This document shows positions 49,328-59,956 of a DNA stretch of 64,000 nucleotides, piece by piece. Position 1 is the stretch's first letter. Each line of letters opens with the position of its first letter. The translations under genes were made by a program, and so were the position numbers. The notes under the pieces were generated by a model. That model saw only the letters and a program-made list of their open reading frames with translations. It was not told the DNA's origin and made no database searches. Origin of the DNA: JANQPX01 sp039197065 (lineage in GTDB: Bacteria > Pseudomonadota > Alphaproteobacteria > Geminicoccales > Geminicoccaceae); NCBI GenBank assembly GCA_039197065.1, contig JBCCUL010000008.1, positions 186,001 through 250,000 of the forward strand, in the 5' to 3' direction.

Positions 49328-49347
49328 GCCGCCGACGGCGGCTTTCT
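49328..49347 (+). terminator. Short GC-rich hairpin before the rplU promoter
   Basis: GCCGCC-GAC-... closes with GGCGGC (49328-49342) and is followed by TTTCTC. It is compact and precedes the rplU promoter by four bases, so it probably insulates rplU from upstream reading. Confidence 0.5.
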
Positions 49348-49350
49348 CGG

Positions 49351-49378
49351 TTGACATCGGCGGGTTCAGGGCTAATAT
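49351..49378 (+). promoter_or_regulatory. Strong sigma-70-type promoter of rplU
   Basis: Perfect TTGACA at 49351-49356 and TAATAT at 49373-49378, 16 bp apart, about 75 bp upstream of the rplU ATG. It is the best consensus promoter I can see in the window. Confidence 0.75.
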
Positions 49379-49450
49379 CCGGAATTCCTCGGATGGCGAA
49401 GTCATCCGTGCGCAGTTTTCTGCGTCGTTTTCAGTGGATCCGGATAGGTT

Positions 49451-49762
49451 ATGTACGCAGTCATCAAAACGGGCGGCAAGCAGTATCGCGTTGCGGCCGG
49501 CGATGTGATCAAAGTCGAAAAGCTCGACGGCGAGGTCGGATCGAATGTCGATCTCGACCAGGTCCTGATGGTCGGCGACGGCGAGGACGCCAAGATCGGC
49601 ACGCCGCTGGTCGGCGGCGCCAAGGTGTCCGCCGAAGTGCTCGAGCAGGGCAAGGGCGACAAGGTTCTGGTCTTCAAGAAGAAGCGTCGGAAGAACTATC
49701 GCCGCACCCGCGGTCATCGCCAGCACCAGACCGTGCTGCGCATCGGCGACATCACGGCGTGA
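49451..49762 (+). CDS. rplU: 50S ribosomal protein L21
   Basis: A 103-aa ribosomal protein. [14 protein letters not shown] at the N-terminus and [16 protein letters not shown] near the C-terminus are diagnostic. It heads the rplU-rpmA-obgE run behind a strong promoter. Confidence 0.99.
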   Translation: MYAVIKTGGKQYRVAAGDVIKVEKLDGEVGSNVDLDQVLMVGDGEDAKIGTPLVGGAKVSAEVLEQGKGDKVLVFKKKRRKNYRRTRGHRQHQTVLRIGDITA

Positions 49763-49831
49763 CGCACGCCTGCGTGGACAGGATAGAGAGTTAAGTTTGG
49801 CGCCGCTGGCGCCTAGATAGGGAGTGGGATC

Positions 49832-52310
<2,479 letters not shown>

Positions 52311-52457
52311 CGTTTGCATCGATCGGCCCGGCATAGGCTGAGGCGATCTCCCGTCCCGGAGCTTAAGAACCCGCTCGATAACGTTTCGAGCAGGCGCCAA
52401 GGGTTAGCATTCAGTGTCTTGGCGCCGTGAGACCAAAGAAGAATTGCGACCTTGATC

Positions 52458-53318
52458 ATGACGAGACGCCTGCCGGTCTGGGCAACGGCCAGCGCCGCCT
52501 ACCACTACCTCAAAGTGACCGTCGTTTACGCCGTCCTGGTCATCGGCGCTCTGACGATCATGACGCTGGTGATCCCCTTCTGGCTCATCGACACCACAGG
52601 CCCCGGCGTCTTGCTTATGCTGCTGTTCTTGGTCGTTTATGCCGTCGGCTGGCTCTCGATCGCCTTGTCCTGGCATCGTAGCTATCTCCGGCCAGATGCC
52701 AGCCTCACCGGGAGACAAGTCTTCTTCGGCCCGGTCGTCTACGGGCTGCAACTTCTCAGCATTTCCAGCCTCTCCGGATCAATCATCATACCAATGATCT
52801 TTCTCTTCTTTCTCGCAGACGAATTCTCGGGAAATGTCTTCAGTGAGTTGGCGAAGCGGATAGCTGACCGAGACACGATGACAGGCATTACGGCTGGTAT
52901 CGTCATTCTATGTGTTCCCTACTTCTTCGCACGCCTCACGTTTGCCCTGCCAGCCTGCGCTTTGGGTCGTGACGACATCGGCCCATGGGCATCATGGAAA
53001 CATACGCGCGGCAACGGCCTGCGCCTTCTCAGCGCCTGGATCCTGGCCGCCGTCCCGCCGCTGGTTCTGGCGTTCCTATGTCTGGAAATTGCCAGTCCCA
53101 AGAACCTTCAAGACTGGCCTGCGCTGACCAACGCCCTTCGTATCTGCGGCCTGGCATTTGTCCCGATCGCCGTGCTCAATACGCTCTCCGTGATCTCGAT
53201 CGCTTATGCCTTTCTCGTCGAAAAGAAAGCCGTTCCCAGACCGGAACGCCCTGAAGCGATGGGCGTCGTCGCCCGTTCACGACACGCCCTGAACACACCG
53301 TCGACAACGAAGCCCTGA
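52458..53318 (+). CDS. Multi-pass membrane protein of unknown function
   Basis: A 286-aa protein with about six hydrophobic helices (near 20-42, 50-72, 88-118, 140-165, 189-210 and 224-250) and a basic, disordered C-terminus. I do not recognise a family. The layout loosely recalls membrane domains without an enzymatic part. An in-frame TTG two codons upstream is an alternative start. It sits where proA is expected and begins an accessory-looking region. Confidence 0.7.
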   Translation: MTRRLPVWATASAAYHYLKVTVVYAVLVIGALTIMTLVIPFWLIDTTGPGVLLMLLFLVVYAVGWLSIALSWHRSYLRPDASLTGRQVFFGPVVYGLQLLSISSLSGSIIIPMIFLFFLADEFSGNVFSELAKRIADRDTMTGITAGIVILCVPYFFARLTFALPACALGRDDIGPWASWKHTRGNGLRLLSAWILAAVPPLVLAFLCLEIASPKNLQDWPALTNALRICGLAFVPIAVLNTLSVISIAYAFLVEKKAVPRPERPEAMGVVARSRHALNTPSTTKP

Positions 53319-53420
53319 CACCAGCCGCACAAAGTTTTGGCAGATGCGTATGCGCGCGCGCCCCAACGCATTCATCCTCCTTTAACCGGCCCTGGCTATC
53401 TTCCCTTCCATTAGGCCTGG

Positions 53421-53502
53421 CTGGTCCATGCAATCCTGGGAGTCCGGGCCCAGCCCCAACTCACCCAGCGGGCGGGCGGATTCCCAGGATCGCATGGACC
53501 AG
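53421..53502. repeat. Palindromic intergenic repeat, copy 2
   Basis: Inverted ends CTGGTCCATGCAATCCTGGG and CCCAGGATCGCATGGACCAG pair at nearly every position. The central part, rich in CCC and GGG, shares GGGCGG and CGGATTCCCAGG with copy 1 at 24125. It lies in the 418-bp gap between the membrane protein and the small secreted protein. The only other pattern I see in that gap is a near-CtrA box at 53526. Confidence 0.85.
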
Positions 53503-53525
53503 GTCGTCATGGTCGCAGACAGGGG

Positions 53526-53540
53526 TTAATTTCCCGTAAA
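53526..53540. promoter_or_regulatory. Near-consensus CtrA-type box
   Basis: TTAATTTCCCGTAAA differs from TTAA-N7-TTAA at one base and closely resembles the perfect site at 32901, including the flanking GGGTTAATTTC. It is about 200 bp upstream of the small secreted protein. Confidence 0.3.
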
Positions 53541-53736
53541 TATGGTAAACAAACTCCTTGAGCGATTGACGATGGATCGACCCAGAATGAGCTTATTGAA
53601 TTTCGAGCCCGCTCATCCGCCGATCCTCTTCCGCTCGACGACGAGAATCGTATTTCACCGGCCGTCGGCGCTCCCGGCCTATCCCGAAGGAGTCGTTAAA
53701 CGGCAAAGATCCAGATGATTTTACGGAGGATAGACC

Positions 53737-54153
53737 ATGTCACAGTGCAAAAATCGAAACCTCATCGTCAAAAGCCTGCTGACTGCAGGCCTCATGATGG
53801 CGATGCTGCCTTGGGCTGAGGACGCCCATGCCGCCTGCGGCGCCACCATCAACGGCGCACCGATGACGGTCGAGGAGTGCAATCTCGCCATGCAGATCTA
53901 TGGCGGCGTTCAACCCGGCCATTACTGGATGGACGCGAACGGCACCTGGGGCGTCATGGGTGATCCGACCCCGCGCGGCAATATCCAGAATGACGCCTAT
54001 GCCTATCAGAGCCGCGGCGGCGTTTATGGCGGCAGCGGCGAGCGCTCCGGCAACGGCTCCTGGGTTCACCGGCAGGACGACCTGCTCGGCGGCGGCGCCG
54101 TCGGCGGTGACGGCAATGGCTGCTACTACGCCGAAGGCTGGTCGAACTGCTGA
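53737..54153 (+). CDS. Small secreted Gly-rich protein
   Basis: A 138-aa protein with a clear signal peptide (1-32, ending AHA before ACG). The mature part begins with a motif, NGAPMTVEECNLAMQIYGG, then PGHYWMDANGTWGVMG, a pattern I have seen in small exported proteins with no assigned function. The rest is rich in Gly, Ser and Asn. Four Cys in the mature protein (ACG, EEC, NGC and the terminal NC) could form two disulfides. GGAGG precedes the ATG. Confidence 0.75.
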   Translation: MSQCKNRNLIVKSLLTAGLMMAMLPWAEDAHAACGATINGAPMTVEECNLAMQIYGGVQPGHYWMDANGTWGVMGDPTPRGNIQNDAYAYQSRGGVYGGSGERSGNGSWVHRQDDLLGGGAVGGDGNGCYYAEGWSNC

Positions 54154-54235
54154 TCCATCTGCCACGACGTTTCCACGAAACCTCTTCTCCTCGCTGGCCT
54201 CTCCTGACAAGCTGCTGTCAGGAGCAGGCTGCTAG

Positions 54236-54246
54236 TGGTATGACCA
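54236..54246. promoter_or_regulatory. FadR/PdhR-type operator, site 1
   Basis: TGGTATGACCA matches the FCD-subfamily GntR consensus TGGTNNNACCA exactly. It is part of a 20-bp unit (54237-54256) repeated 22 bp downstream with two differences. Confidence 0.5.
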
Positions 54247-54257
54247 CATCATTTGAG

Positions 54258-54268
54258 CGGTGTGACCA
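54258..54268. promoter_or_regulatory. FadR/PdhR-type operator, site 2
   Basis: CGGTGTGACCA is one base off TGGTNNNACCA and lies exactly 22 bp (two helical turns) from site 1, within the second 20-bp unit (54259-54278). Confidence 0.45.
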
Positions 54269-54352
54269 CATCATGTGATTCCCACCGCGAGTGCCTAGCC
54301 CGACGGTATATGCCGCCAGGTTCTCGACGGACGCCCTGGGAATCTTCCGAAG

Positions 54353-54363
54353 TGGTCGTACCA
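54353..54363. promoter_or_regulatory. FadR/PdhR-type operator, site 3
   Basis: TGGTCGTACCA matches TGGTNNNACCA and is extended to AGTGGTCGTACCACT. It lies 28 bp before the GFA-family start, where bound protein would block the promoter or ribosome region. Confidence 0.5.
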
Positions 54364-54391
54364 CTGGATCGGGAAACGAGAGGAGGCGATC

Positions 54392-54820
54392 ATGGCGACG
54401 AAAATCGAAGCGAGCGGCCAATGCCTGTGCGGCGCCGTTCGGGTCACGGCCAGGGCGTTGGACACCAGCGTCGGCGCCTGCCACTGCAGCATCTGTCGCC
54501 GCTGGGGCGGCGGTCCGTTGCTCGCCGCCAGCGCCGGCACCGAGGTTACGTTCGAAGGCGAAGACGACATCACGCGCTTCAGCTCCTCCGACTGGGCCGA
54601 ACGCGGGTTCTGCAAGAAATGCGGCACCCATCTGTTCTATCACCTGAAGGACGGCAGCGAATACATCATGGCCGCCGGCCTGTTCGGCGATGTCGACGGC
54701 TATGTCTTCGATCACCAGGTCTTCATCGACGAGCGCCCGGACTATTACCGCTTCGCCAACCAGACCAAGGACATGACGGGCGCCGAACTGTTCGCGATGT
54801 ACGCGCCCAAGGACGGATGA
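54392..54820 (+). CDS. GFA (CENP-V/GFA) family zinc protein
   Basis: A 142-aa protein of the glutathione-dependent formaldehyde-activating-like family. The zinc ligands are all present: Cys11 and Cys13 (CLC), Cys30, Cys32 and Cys35 (CHCSIC), and Cys74 and Cys77 (CKKC). Most members do not have a proven formaldehyde role, so only the family is asserted. GAGGAGG before the ATG is an excellent ribosome site. Three GntR-type operator matches lie upstream, but no GntR gene is in the window. Confidence 0.9.
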   Translation: MATKIEASGQCLCGAVRVTARALDTSVGACHCSICRRWGGGPLLAASAGTEVTFEGEDDITRFSSSDWAERGFCKKCGTHLFYHLKDGSEYIMAAGLFGDVDGYVFDHQVFIDERPDYYRFANQTKDMTGAELFAMYAPKDG

Positions 54821-54867
54821 TCGAACGGCAAAGGGCCGGAAATCTCACCTCGTCAAGACCATGTACG

Positions 54868-55740
54868 TCAAACGCCCTCGGGCTGCAGCAAGGCGCTGAG
54901 CAGCGGGTGGGGGAAGTTTCGAGGCGCCGTGATCGCATAGAAGCTCTCGACGATATCGAGATCGAAGGGCGCTTTGTGCAGCAGGCCGCTTTCGAGCTCG
55001 TCGACGAAGACCACGGACGGCGCGATCGCCACGCCGGCCCCCGCCCGCGCCAGGAGGCGCACCATGGCCATGTCGTCGACGTCGGCCACGATGCGCACCG
55101 TCAGCCCGAGCCGCGCGACCATCGCGTCGAAGCCGGTGCGGATCGAGCTTTCCGTCGGCACGATGACAGCCTCCGCCTCCAAGAGCGCTTCGAGCGTCCG
55201 ATGCCGAAGACGGGCCTGTTGACCGTGCAGGCCGACCGGCTGCTCCGCGATCCTGTGCGCCACATAGTCGGGCGCGTGTTCGCTGCGCGGTGGGTCCGTG
55301 GTCAGCACGACGTCGAGCGACAGCGATTTCAGCTCGGCCAGCAGCCGATCCGCGTTGCCCGAGCGCAGCACGAGATCGACATCGCCGCGCGCCAGAAGCG
55401 GCTTTAGAAAACGAAGCTGGAAATTGCGCGACAGGGTGGACAGCGCGCCCACGCGAAGCGGCGTGCGCGCAGCATTGGCATGCTTGAGCGTCGCCAGCAG
55501 CTCGTTACCGGTGGCGAAGATCCGCTCGGCATATTCCATGGTGATCCGGCCCACCTCGGTCAGGGCGAGCTCGCGGCCGACCCGGTCGAACAAAGCATGG
55601 CCCAGCCGTGCCTCCAGGGACCGGATCTGAGACGACAGCGCCGACTGCGAGAGGTTGAGTTTCTCGGCCGCACGGGTGAGATGCCCCTCCTTGGCGACGG
55701 CGAGAAAATATCTGAGGTGATGGTAGTTGAGGGCCTGCAT
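54868..55740 (-). CDS. LysR family regulator, NhaR-like
   Basis: A 290-aa regulator: winged HTH at about 1-62 (LNYHHLRYFLAVAKEGHLTR, SQSALSSQIRSLE) and a periplasmic-binding-like effector domain from about 90. The opening with LNY-HL-YF-VAKEG resembles NhaR, the sodium-responsive activator. It is divergent from a sodium-dependent bicarbonate transporter gene, so control of that gene is the natural inference. Confidence 0.9.
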   Translation of the reverse strand: MQALNYHHLRYFLAVAKEGHLTRAAEKLNLSQSALSSQIRSLEARLGHALFDRVGRELALTEVGRITMEYAERIFATGNELLATLKHANAARTPLRVGALSTLSRNFQLRFLKPLLARGDVDLVLRSGNADRLLAELKSLSLDVVLTTDPPRSEHAPDYVAHRIAEQPVGLHGQQARLRHRTLEALLEAEAVIVPTESSIRTGFDAMVARLGLTVRIVADVDDMAMVRLLARAGAGVAIAPSVVFVDELESGLLHKAPFDLDIVESFYAITAPRNFPHPLLSALLQPEGV

Positions 55741-55747
55741 CGTTCGA

Positions 55748-55762
55748 TTTTATAGATTAAAA
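55748..55762. promoter_or_regulatory. LysR-type operator candidate
   Basis: TTTTATAGATTAAAA is an interrupted dyad (5-5-5) fitting the T-N11-A pattern of LysR sites. It lies 8 bp upstream of the regulator's start and between the divergent genes. Confidence 0.4.
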
Positions 55763-55768
55763 TTGAGG

Positions 55769-55782
55769 AAAATATATATTTT
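55769..55782. promoter_or_regulatory. AT-rich perfect palindrome in the LysR/sbtA region
   Basis: AAAATATATATTTT is a 14-bp perfect palindrome about 95 bp upstream of sbtA. It may be a second LysR half-site pair or a promoter element. Its strong AT content stands out locally. Confidence 0.3.
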
Positions 55783-55875
55783 TATGCACGAAAATCCATC
55801 CCCACCTCTTGGCAACGGATCAACGAGCCTCGTCCAGGAACCGATATACCGAGAGGCTTTGCTGGAGAGGCTCCC

Positions 55876-56964
55876 ATGGACATTTTTCTCGCCGACATCT
55901 TCACGACGCTGATCGAACAGCTGCAGAAACCGACTCTGTCCTTTCTGATCGGCGGCATGGTGCTGGCGGCGCTGGGCAGCAAGCTCGAGGTGCCGCAGCC
56001 CGTCTACAAATTCATCGTTCTGCTTTTGCTGCTCAAGGTCGGGCTCGGGGCCGGCATCTCGGTGCGCGAGGCCGATTTCGTGGCGCTGGCGGTTCCTGCG
56101 CTCTGCGCCGCGATCGCCGGCGTTGCGATCGTTCTGCTCGGCGCGCTCACGATCGCGCGCAAGGGCGGCGTCTCGAGGGTCGACGGCATGGCGACCGCCG
56201 GCCTTTTCGGGGCGGTGTCGGCCTCGACCCTCGCCGCCGGCATGGCCGTGCTCGACGCCGAGGGGATCGCCTATGAGGGCTTCATCGGGGCGCTCTATCC
56301 CTTCATGGACATCGCAGCCCTGGTGACCGCCATCCTGCTCGGCCGGATGAGCGCCGAGCGCAAGGCGGCAGGCGGCGTGGTCGACGGCGTCGGCGAAGGC
56401 GGCGCCGCCACCCTGTCGCTTGGCGGGACGCAGACCGGCTTCGGCGCCCCCCCGACGGTCGAGCCCAGCCTCATCCGCAAGATCCTGGTCGACACCTTCC
56501 GCAGCCCGGCGATCTCCGCCCTGGTGCTGGGCCTGGCGCTCGGCCTGTTCGCGCGGCCGGACAGCGTGTATGCAAGCTTCTACGAGCCCCTGTTCCGCGG
56601 TCTTCTCTCGATCCTCATGCTGATCATGGGCATCGAAGCCTGGTCGCGGCTATCGGCGTTGCGCAAGGTCGCGCATGCCTATGTGCTCTACGCACTGACC
56701 GCGCCGATCCTGCATGGTCTGATCGGCTTCGGCCTCGGGCTGGCGGCCCATCACCTCACCGGGTTCTCGGCGGGCGGCGTCGTGCTCCTGGCGGTCATGG
56801 CGGCGTCCAGTTCCGACATCTCAGGTCCGCCGACCATGCGCGCAGCCCTGCCCGAGGCCAATCCCTCCGCCTATATCGGCGCCTCGACCGGTCTCGGCAC
56901 CCCGGTCGCCATCCTCAGCATCCCGCTGTTCGTCGCGCTCAGCGAAGCCCTGATCGGTTTCTGA
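55876..56964 (+). CDS. sbtA: Sodium-dependent bicarbonate transporter, SbtA family
   Basis: A 362-aa inner-membrane protein of about ten helices in two inverted halves, with a central hydrophilic loop (about 175-200). The C-terminal signature SSSDISGPPTMRAALPEANP followed by SAYIGASTGLGTPVAI is characteristic of SbtA. SbtA of cyanobacteria imports bicarbonate with sodium and is gated by the PII-like SbtB; no sbtB-like gene is adjacent. The ATG follows GGAGAGG. Confidence 0.92.
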   Translation: MDIFLADIFTTLIEQLQKPTLSFLIGGMVLAALGSKLEVPQPVYKFIVLLLLLKVGLGAGISVREADFVALAVPALCAAIAGVAIVLLGALTIARKGGVSRVDGMATAGLFGAVSASTLAAGMAVLDAEGIAYEGFIGALYPFMDIAALVTAILLGRMSAERKAAGGVVDGVGEGGAATLSLGGTQTGFGAPPTVEPSLIRKILVDTFRSPAISALVLGLALGLFARPDSVYASFYEPLFRGLLSILMLIMGIEAWSRLSALRKVAHAYVLYALTAPILHGLIGFGLGLAAHHLTGFSAGGVVLLAVMAASSSDISGPPTMRAALPEANPSAYIGASTGLGTPVAILSIPLFVALSEALIGF

Positions 56965-56971
56965 CGGGATG

Positions 56972-57006
56972 GAGAAAGGCCTGCGGGTTATCGTCCCTCG
57001 CGGGCC
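56972..57006 (-). terminator. Terminator of the methyltransferase gene
   Basis: On the minus strand GGCCCGCG pairs with CGCAGGCC (one wobble) and is followed by TTTCTCC. It lies between two convergent genes, and the T run is only on the minus strand. Confidence 0.5.
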
Positions 57007-57039
57007 TGATCCCCAAGGGTATTCCAACAAAGGCTGCGT

Positions 57040-57696
57040 TCAGCCCGGCAGCTCGAACACCCAGATCTCATAGACGATCTCGGGCTCCGTCGTGGGCAGG
57101 GCCTGGAAAGGCTCGCCTTTATGGACGAGCGCGAGACGCCCTTCCCGCTCGAACTCGGCCTGGATCGCTGCATAGCCACGCTCGTTCCAGGCCTTGATCC
57201 AATTGGCGACGATGATCTTGCCGCCTGGCCTGGTGACCCTGACATATTCGTAGAGGCTTTCCGCCGGCACCTGCGATGTCGTGCCGACCGTGACGACGGC
57301 GTCGAACCCATCGTCTTCCAGACGCGTGCGCTTGCTGAGATCGGCCGCAAGCGTCTCTCGGTAAATGCCTTTCTCACGCGCGACCGAAAGCATCTCCTCG
57401 GCGAAATCGAGGCCCGTCAGATCGGAAAATCCTGCATCGCGAAGGGCCTGACCCGAAAGCCCGGTGCCGGCGCCGGCGTCGAGAATGCGCGCGTCCTTCT
57501 CCAGATGGGCCGTCGCCACCTCGGCGATCGCCAGAGGGGCAAGATAGTCTTCCACGCGCCCGATATCCTGATCATAGATCGAGGCCCAGAGATCGTAGCG
57601 ACGCTTCAGCTCGTCCTGCGTCGGCGCGCTGATCACCCAGGCTAGCCTGCCGCTGGCGTCATGCGGCAACCGTTCCCATTCCTCCGATGAGGACAT
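57040..57696 (-). CDS. Class I SAM-dependent methyltransferase
   Basis: A 218-aa Rossmann methyltransferase: motif I ILDAGAGTGLSGQAL, motif II LTGLDFAEEML, then DAVVTVGTTSQV and the post-motif RPGGKIIVAN. YDLWASIYDQDI upstream is common in the Methyltransf_11/25 type. The substrate is unknown. GAGGAGGGG before the ATG is a strong ribosome site. It stands alone on its strand. Confidence 0.9.
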   Translation of the reverse strand: MSSSEEWERLPHDASGRLAWVISAPTQDELKRRYDLWASIYDQDIGRVEDYLAPLAIAEVATAHLEKDARILDAGAGTGLSGQALRDAGFSDLTGLDFAEEMLSVAREKGIYRETLAADLSKRTRLEDDGFDAVVTVGTTSQVPAESLYEYVRVTRPGGKIIVANWIKAWNERGYAAIQAEFEREGRLALVHKGEPFQALPTTEPEIVYEIWVFELPG

Positions 57697-57830
57697 GCTC
57701 TTTCCCCTCCTCCGATATCAGCCATCAGCAAGGCAAAAAAAGCGCCGGATGTGAAGTCGGTTACAGAGGCCTATCCCGAACTGTCACAGTATCGCCACGG
57801 AAACGGGGCGCAAAACTAAGGATTGTTCAC

Positions 57831-58025
57831 ATGTTCGGAACCACGATCATTTGCATGAGAAGCCTGCTCGCCAAAGCCAAGAGAGCCGAAGAGCGCGCCA
57901 CGTTCGACTTGATGACCCACAGCCGGCGGGATCAGGAGGTCTTCGATCGCCGCCGGCTTCGTCTGGCCGGAAAAAGCTGGCGGGCCTTCAACCTGACACC
58001 GGAGTTCACGTCCAGAGCCGCCTAA
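57831..58025 (+). CDS. Small basic protein of unknown function
   Basis: A 64-aa open frame with AAGGA eight bases before its ATG. It is rich in Arg, Lys and Glu, helical in look, without Cys pairs or a membrane segment, and ends 10 bp before the convergent mmsB stop. I recognise no family. The ribosome site and full-length frame argue that it is translated; the short length keeps confidence low. Confidence 0.45.
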   Translation: MFGTTIICMRSLLAKAKRAEERATFDLMTHSRRDQEVFDRRRLRLAGKSWRAFNLTPEFTSRAA

Positions 58026-58035
58026 GCGCGCCGGA

Positions 58036-58908
58036 TCATCCGCCGCGCGTGCGACGCTCCAGCATCTCGATGATGCCGGAAAAGTCCTTGCCACGACCGC
58101 CGGCCTCGACGAATTCGCGATAGAGGTCGGCGGCATGCGCACCGAGCGGCGTCGCGGCATCGACGGCGGCGGCGGCGTCCTGGCTGAGACCGGTGTCCTT
58201 CACCATCAGCTCGGCGGCGAAACCCGGCTGAAAGTCGTTGTCCGCCGGGCTCTTGGGGCCGACGCCCGCAACGGGACAATAGGCGTTGACCGACCAGCAA
58301 TGACCGGACGACGTGGAGACCACCTCGAACAATTTCTCGGGGTCGAGGCCCAGTCTCGCGCCGAGATTGAAGGCCTCGCCGACGCCGATCATCGAGATCG
58401 CAAGCAGCATGTTGTTGCAGATCTTCGCCGCCTGCCCCGCCCCCGCATCGCCGCAATGCACCACCTTCTGTCCCATGATCTCGAAGGCAGGCGCCGCCTT
58501 CGCGAACGCCGCATCGCTGCCGCCGGCCATGAAGGTCAGCGTCCCCGCGACAGCGCCGCCGACGCCACCCGAGACCGGCGCGTCCACCGACATCAGGCCA
58601 GCCTCCGCCGCCATCCCATGGCCGGCGCGCGCGCTCTCCACATCCACCGTCGAACAATCCACCAGGCACGCGCCTGGAGGCGTAACGGGAACGATCTCCG
58701 CGTAGACTGCGCGGAGGATTTGTCCGTTCGGGAGCATGGTGATCACCAGGTCAGCCAGGGCGGCCTCCTTCGCGGACCCGGCCTTCGTCACACCGTCGAC
58801 CGCGACATCGGCGACGTCGAACCCGACGACCTCATGGCCAGCAGCCACGAGATTGGCCGCCATAGGCGCGCCCATATTGCCGAGGCCGATAAAGCCGATC
58901 CTGCTCAT
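58036..58908 (-). CDS. mmsB: 3-hydroxyisobutyrate dehydrogenase
   Basis: Oxidises 3-hydroxyisobutyrate to methylmalonate semialdehyde in valine breakdown. The 290-aa protein has the NAD site GFIGLGNMGAPMA at the N-terminus, DAPVSGGVGGA (substrate loop) and GAGQAAKICNNML with the catalytic Lys. It is the third gene of the operon that follows the pathway order IBD, hydrolase, dehydrogenase. Confidence 0.95.
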   Translation of the reverse strand: MSRIGFIGLGNMGAPMAANLVAAGHEVVGFDVADVAVDGVTKAGSAKEAALADLVITMLPNGQILRAVYAEIVPVTPPGACLVDCSTVDVESARAGHGMAAEAGLMSVDAPVSGGVGGAVAGTLTFMAGGSDAAFAKAAPAFEIMGQKVVHCGDAGAGQAAKICNNMLLAISMIGVGEAFNLGARLGLDPEKLFEVVSTSSGHCWSVNAYCPVAGVGPKSPADNDFQPGFAAELMVKDTGLSQDAAAAVDAATPLGAHAADLYREFVEAGGRGKDFSGIIEMLERRTRGG

Positions 58909-58921
58909 GAAAGACGCCTCC

Positions 58922-59956
58922 TCAAAAAGTCAGTTCGTTCTTACCGAGCGGCGCCAGCATCACCTCGACGTCGGCTTCGGTGACCTGCTCCAGGCCTGAC
59001 TTAGCCCATCGGGGCTCCCGATCTTTGTCGATGACGGCGGCGCGGATGCCCTCCATGAACTCGCCCTCCTCAAGCGAGCGCCACGTATAGCGATATTCCG
59101 CTGCCAGCGCCTCCTCGAGCGTCTCCATCGCACGCGCTTCCCGAATCATGCGAAAGGTACAATGCAAGGCAAGCGGGCAGGCCCTAGCCAGGGCCTGGGC
59201 AACCTTTTCGTGCCAGGCGCTGCCAACCTCGCCCTTCACCCGATCGACGATGGTTGCGAGATCGTCCGCGGCGAAGATGTCGTCGATGGTCGCGCGATTC
59301 GCCTCAAGCTCGCCCGGCAGCGGCGTATCGACAAAGTCATCGATCACCCGAACATCGGGCTCATCGATGAGCGCCTGGATGAGGTCGGGGAGCCGATCTG
59401 CGGCAACAAAAACATCGGCAAAGCCTGCATGGATCGCATCGGCCGCCCCCATCCGGGCGCCGGTGAGCCCCAAGAACTCGCCGAGACGGCCGGGGGCGCG
59501 GCTCAGCAGAAACGTGCCGCCGACATCCGGGATCAGGCCGATGGCGCATTCCGGCATGGCGATCTTCGAGCGCTCGGTGACGATCCGGTGCGAGCCATGG
59601 GCGGAAAGACCGACGCCGCCGCCCATGGTGATGCCGTCCATCAGCGCAATGTAAGGCTTCGGGTAATTGGCGATGCGCGCGTTCATCCGATACTCGTCCC
59701 GCCAGAAATCCCGGGAGAAGGCGAGATCGCCGGCCTGCGTCCGCCGGTAAAGAGCCGCGATGTCGCCGCCGGCGCAAAACGCGCGCTCGCCCTCGGCATC
59801 GATGACCACCATGGCAACGGCGTCATCCTCGGCCCAACGGCGAAGGCTTTCGTCGATCATCTGCATCATCGGCTCATTGAGCGCGTTCAGCGCGTCCGGC
59901 CTGTTCAGCGTGATACGGCCGACCCGCCCCGGGACGCGAATATCGACATCCGTCAT
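58922..59956 (-). CDS. 3-hydroxyisobutyryl-CoA hydrolase
   Basis: Releases free 3-hydroxyisobutyrate from its CoA ester in valine catabolism. The 344-aa crotonase-fold protein has oxyanion loop CAGGDIAALY and the hydrolase signature PECAIGLIPDVGGTF, giving catalytic Glu136 and Asp144. The C-terminal ECH_2 segment supports hydrolase over hydratase. The ATG overlaps the dehydrogenase stop by one base. Confidence 0.94.
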   Translation of the reverse strand: MTDVDIRVPGRVGRITLNRPDALNALNEPMMQMIDESLRRWAEDDAVAMVVIDAEGERAFCAGGDIAALYRRTQAGDLAFSRDFWRDEYRMNARIANYPKPYIALMDGITMGGGVGLSAHGSHRIVTERSKIAMPECAIGLIPDVGGTFLLSRAPGRLGEFLGLTGARMGAADAIHAGFADVFVAADRLPDLIQALIDEPDVRVIDDFVDTPLPGELEANRATIDDIFAADDLATIVDRVKGEVGSAWHEKVAQALARACPLALHCTFRMIREARAMETLEEALAAEYRYTWRSLEEGEFMEGIRAAVIDKDREPRWAKSGLEQVTEADVEVMLAPLGKNELTF

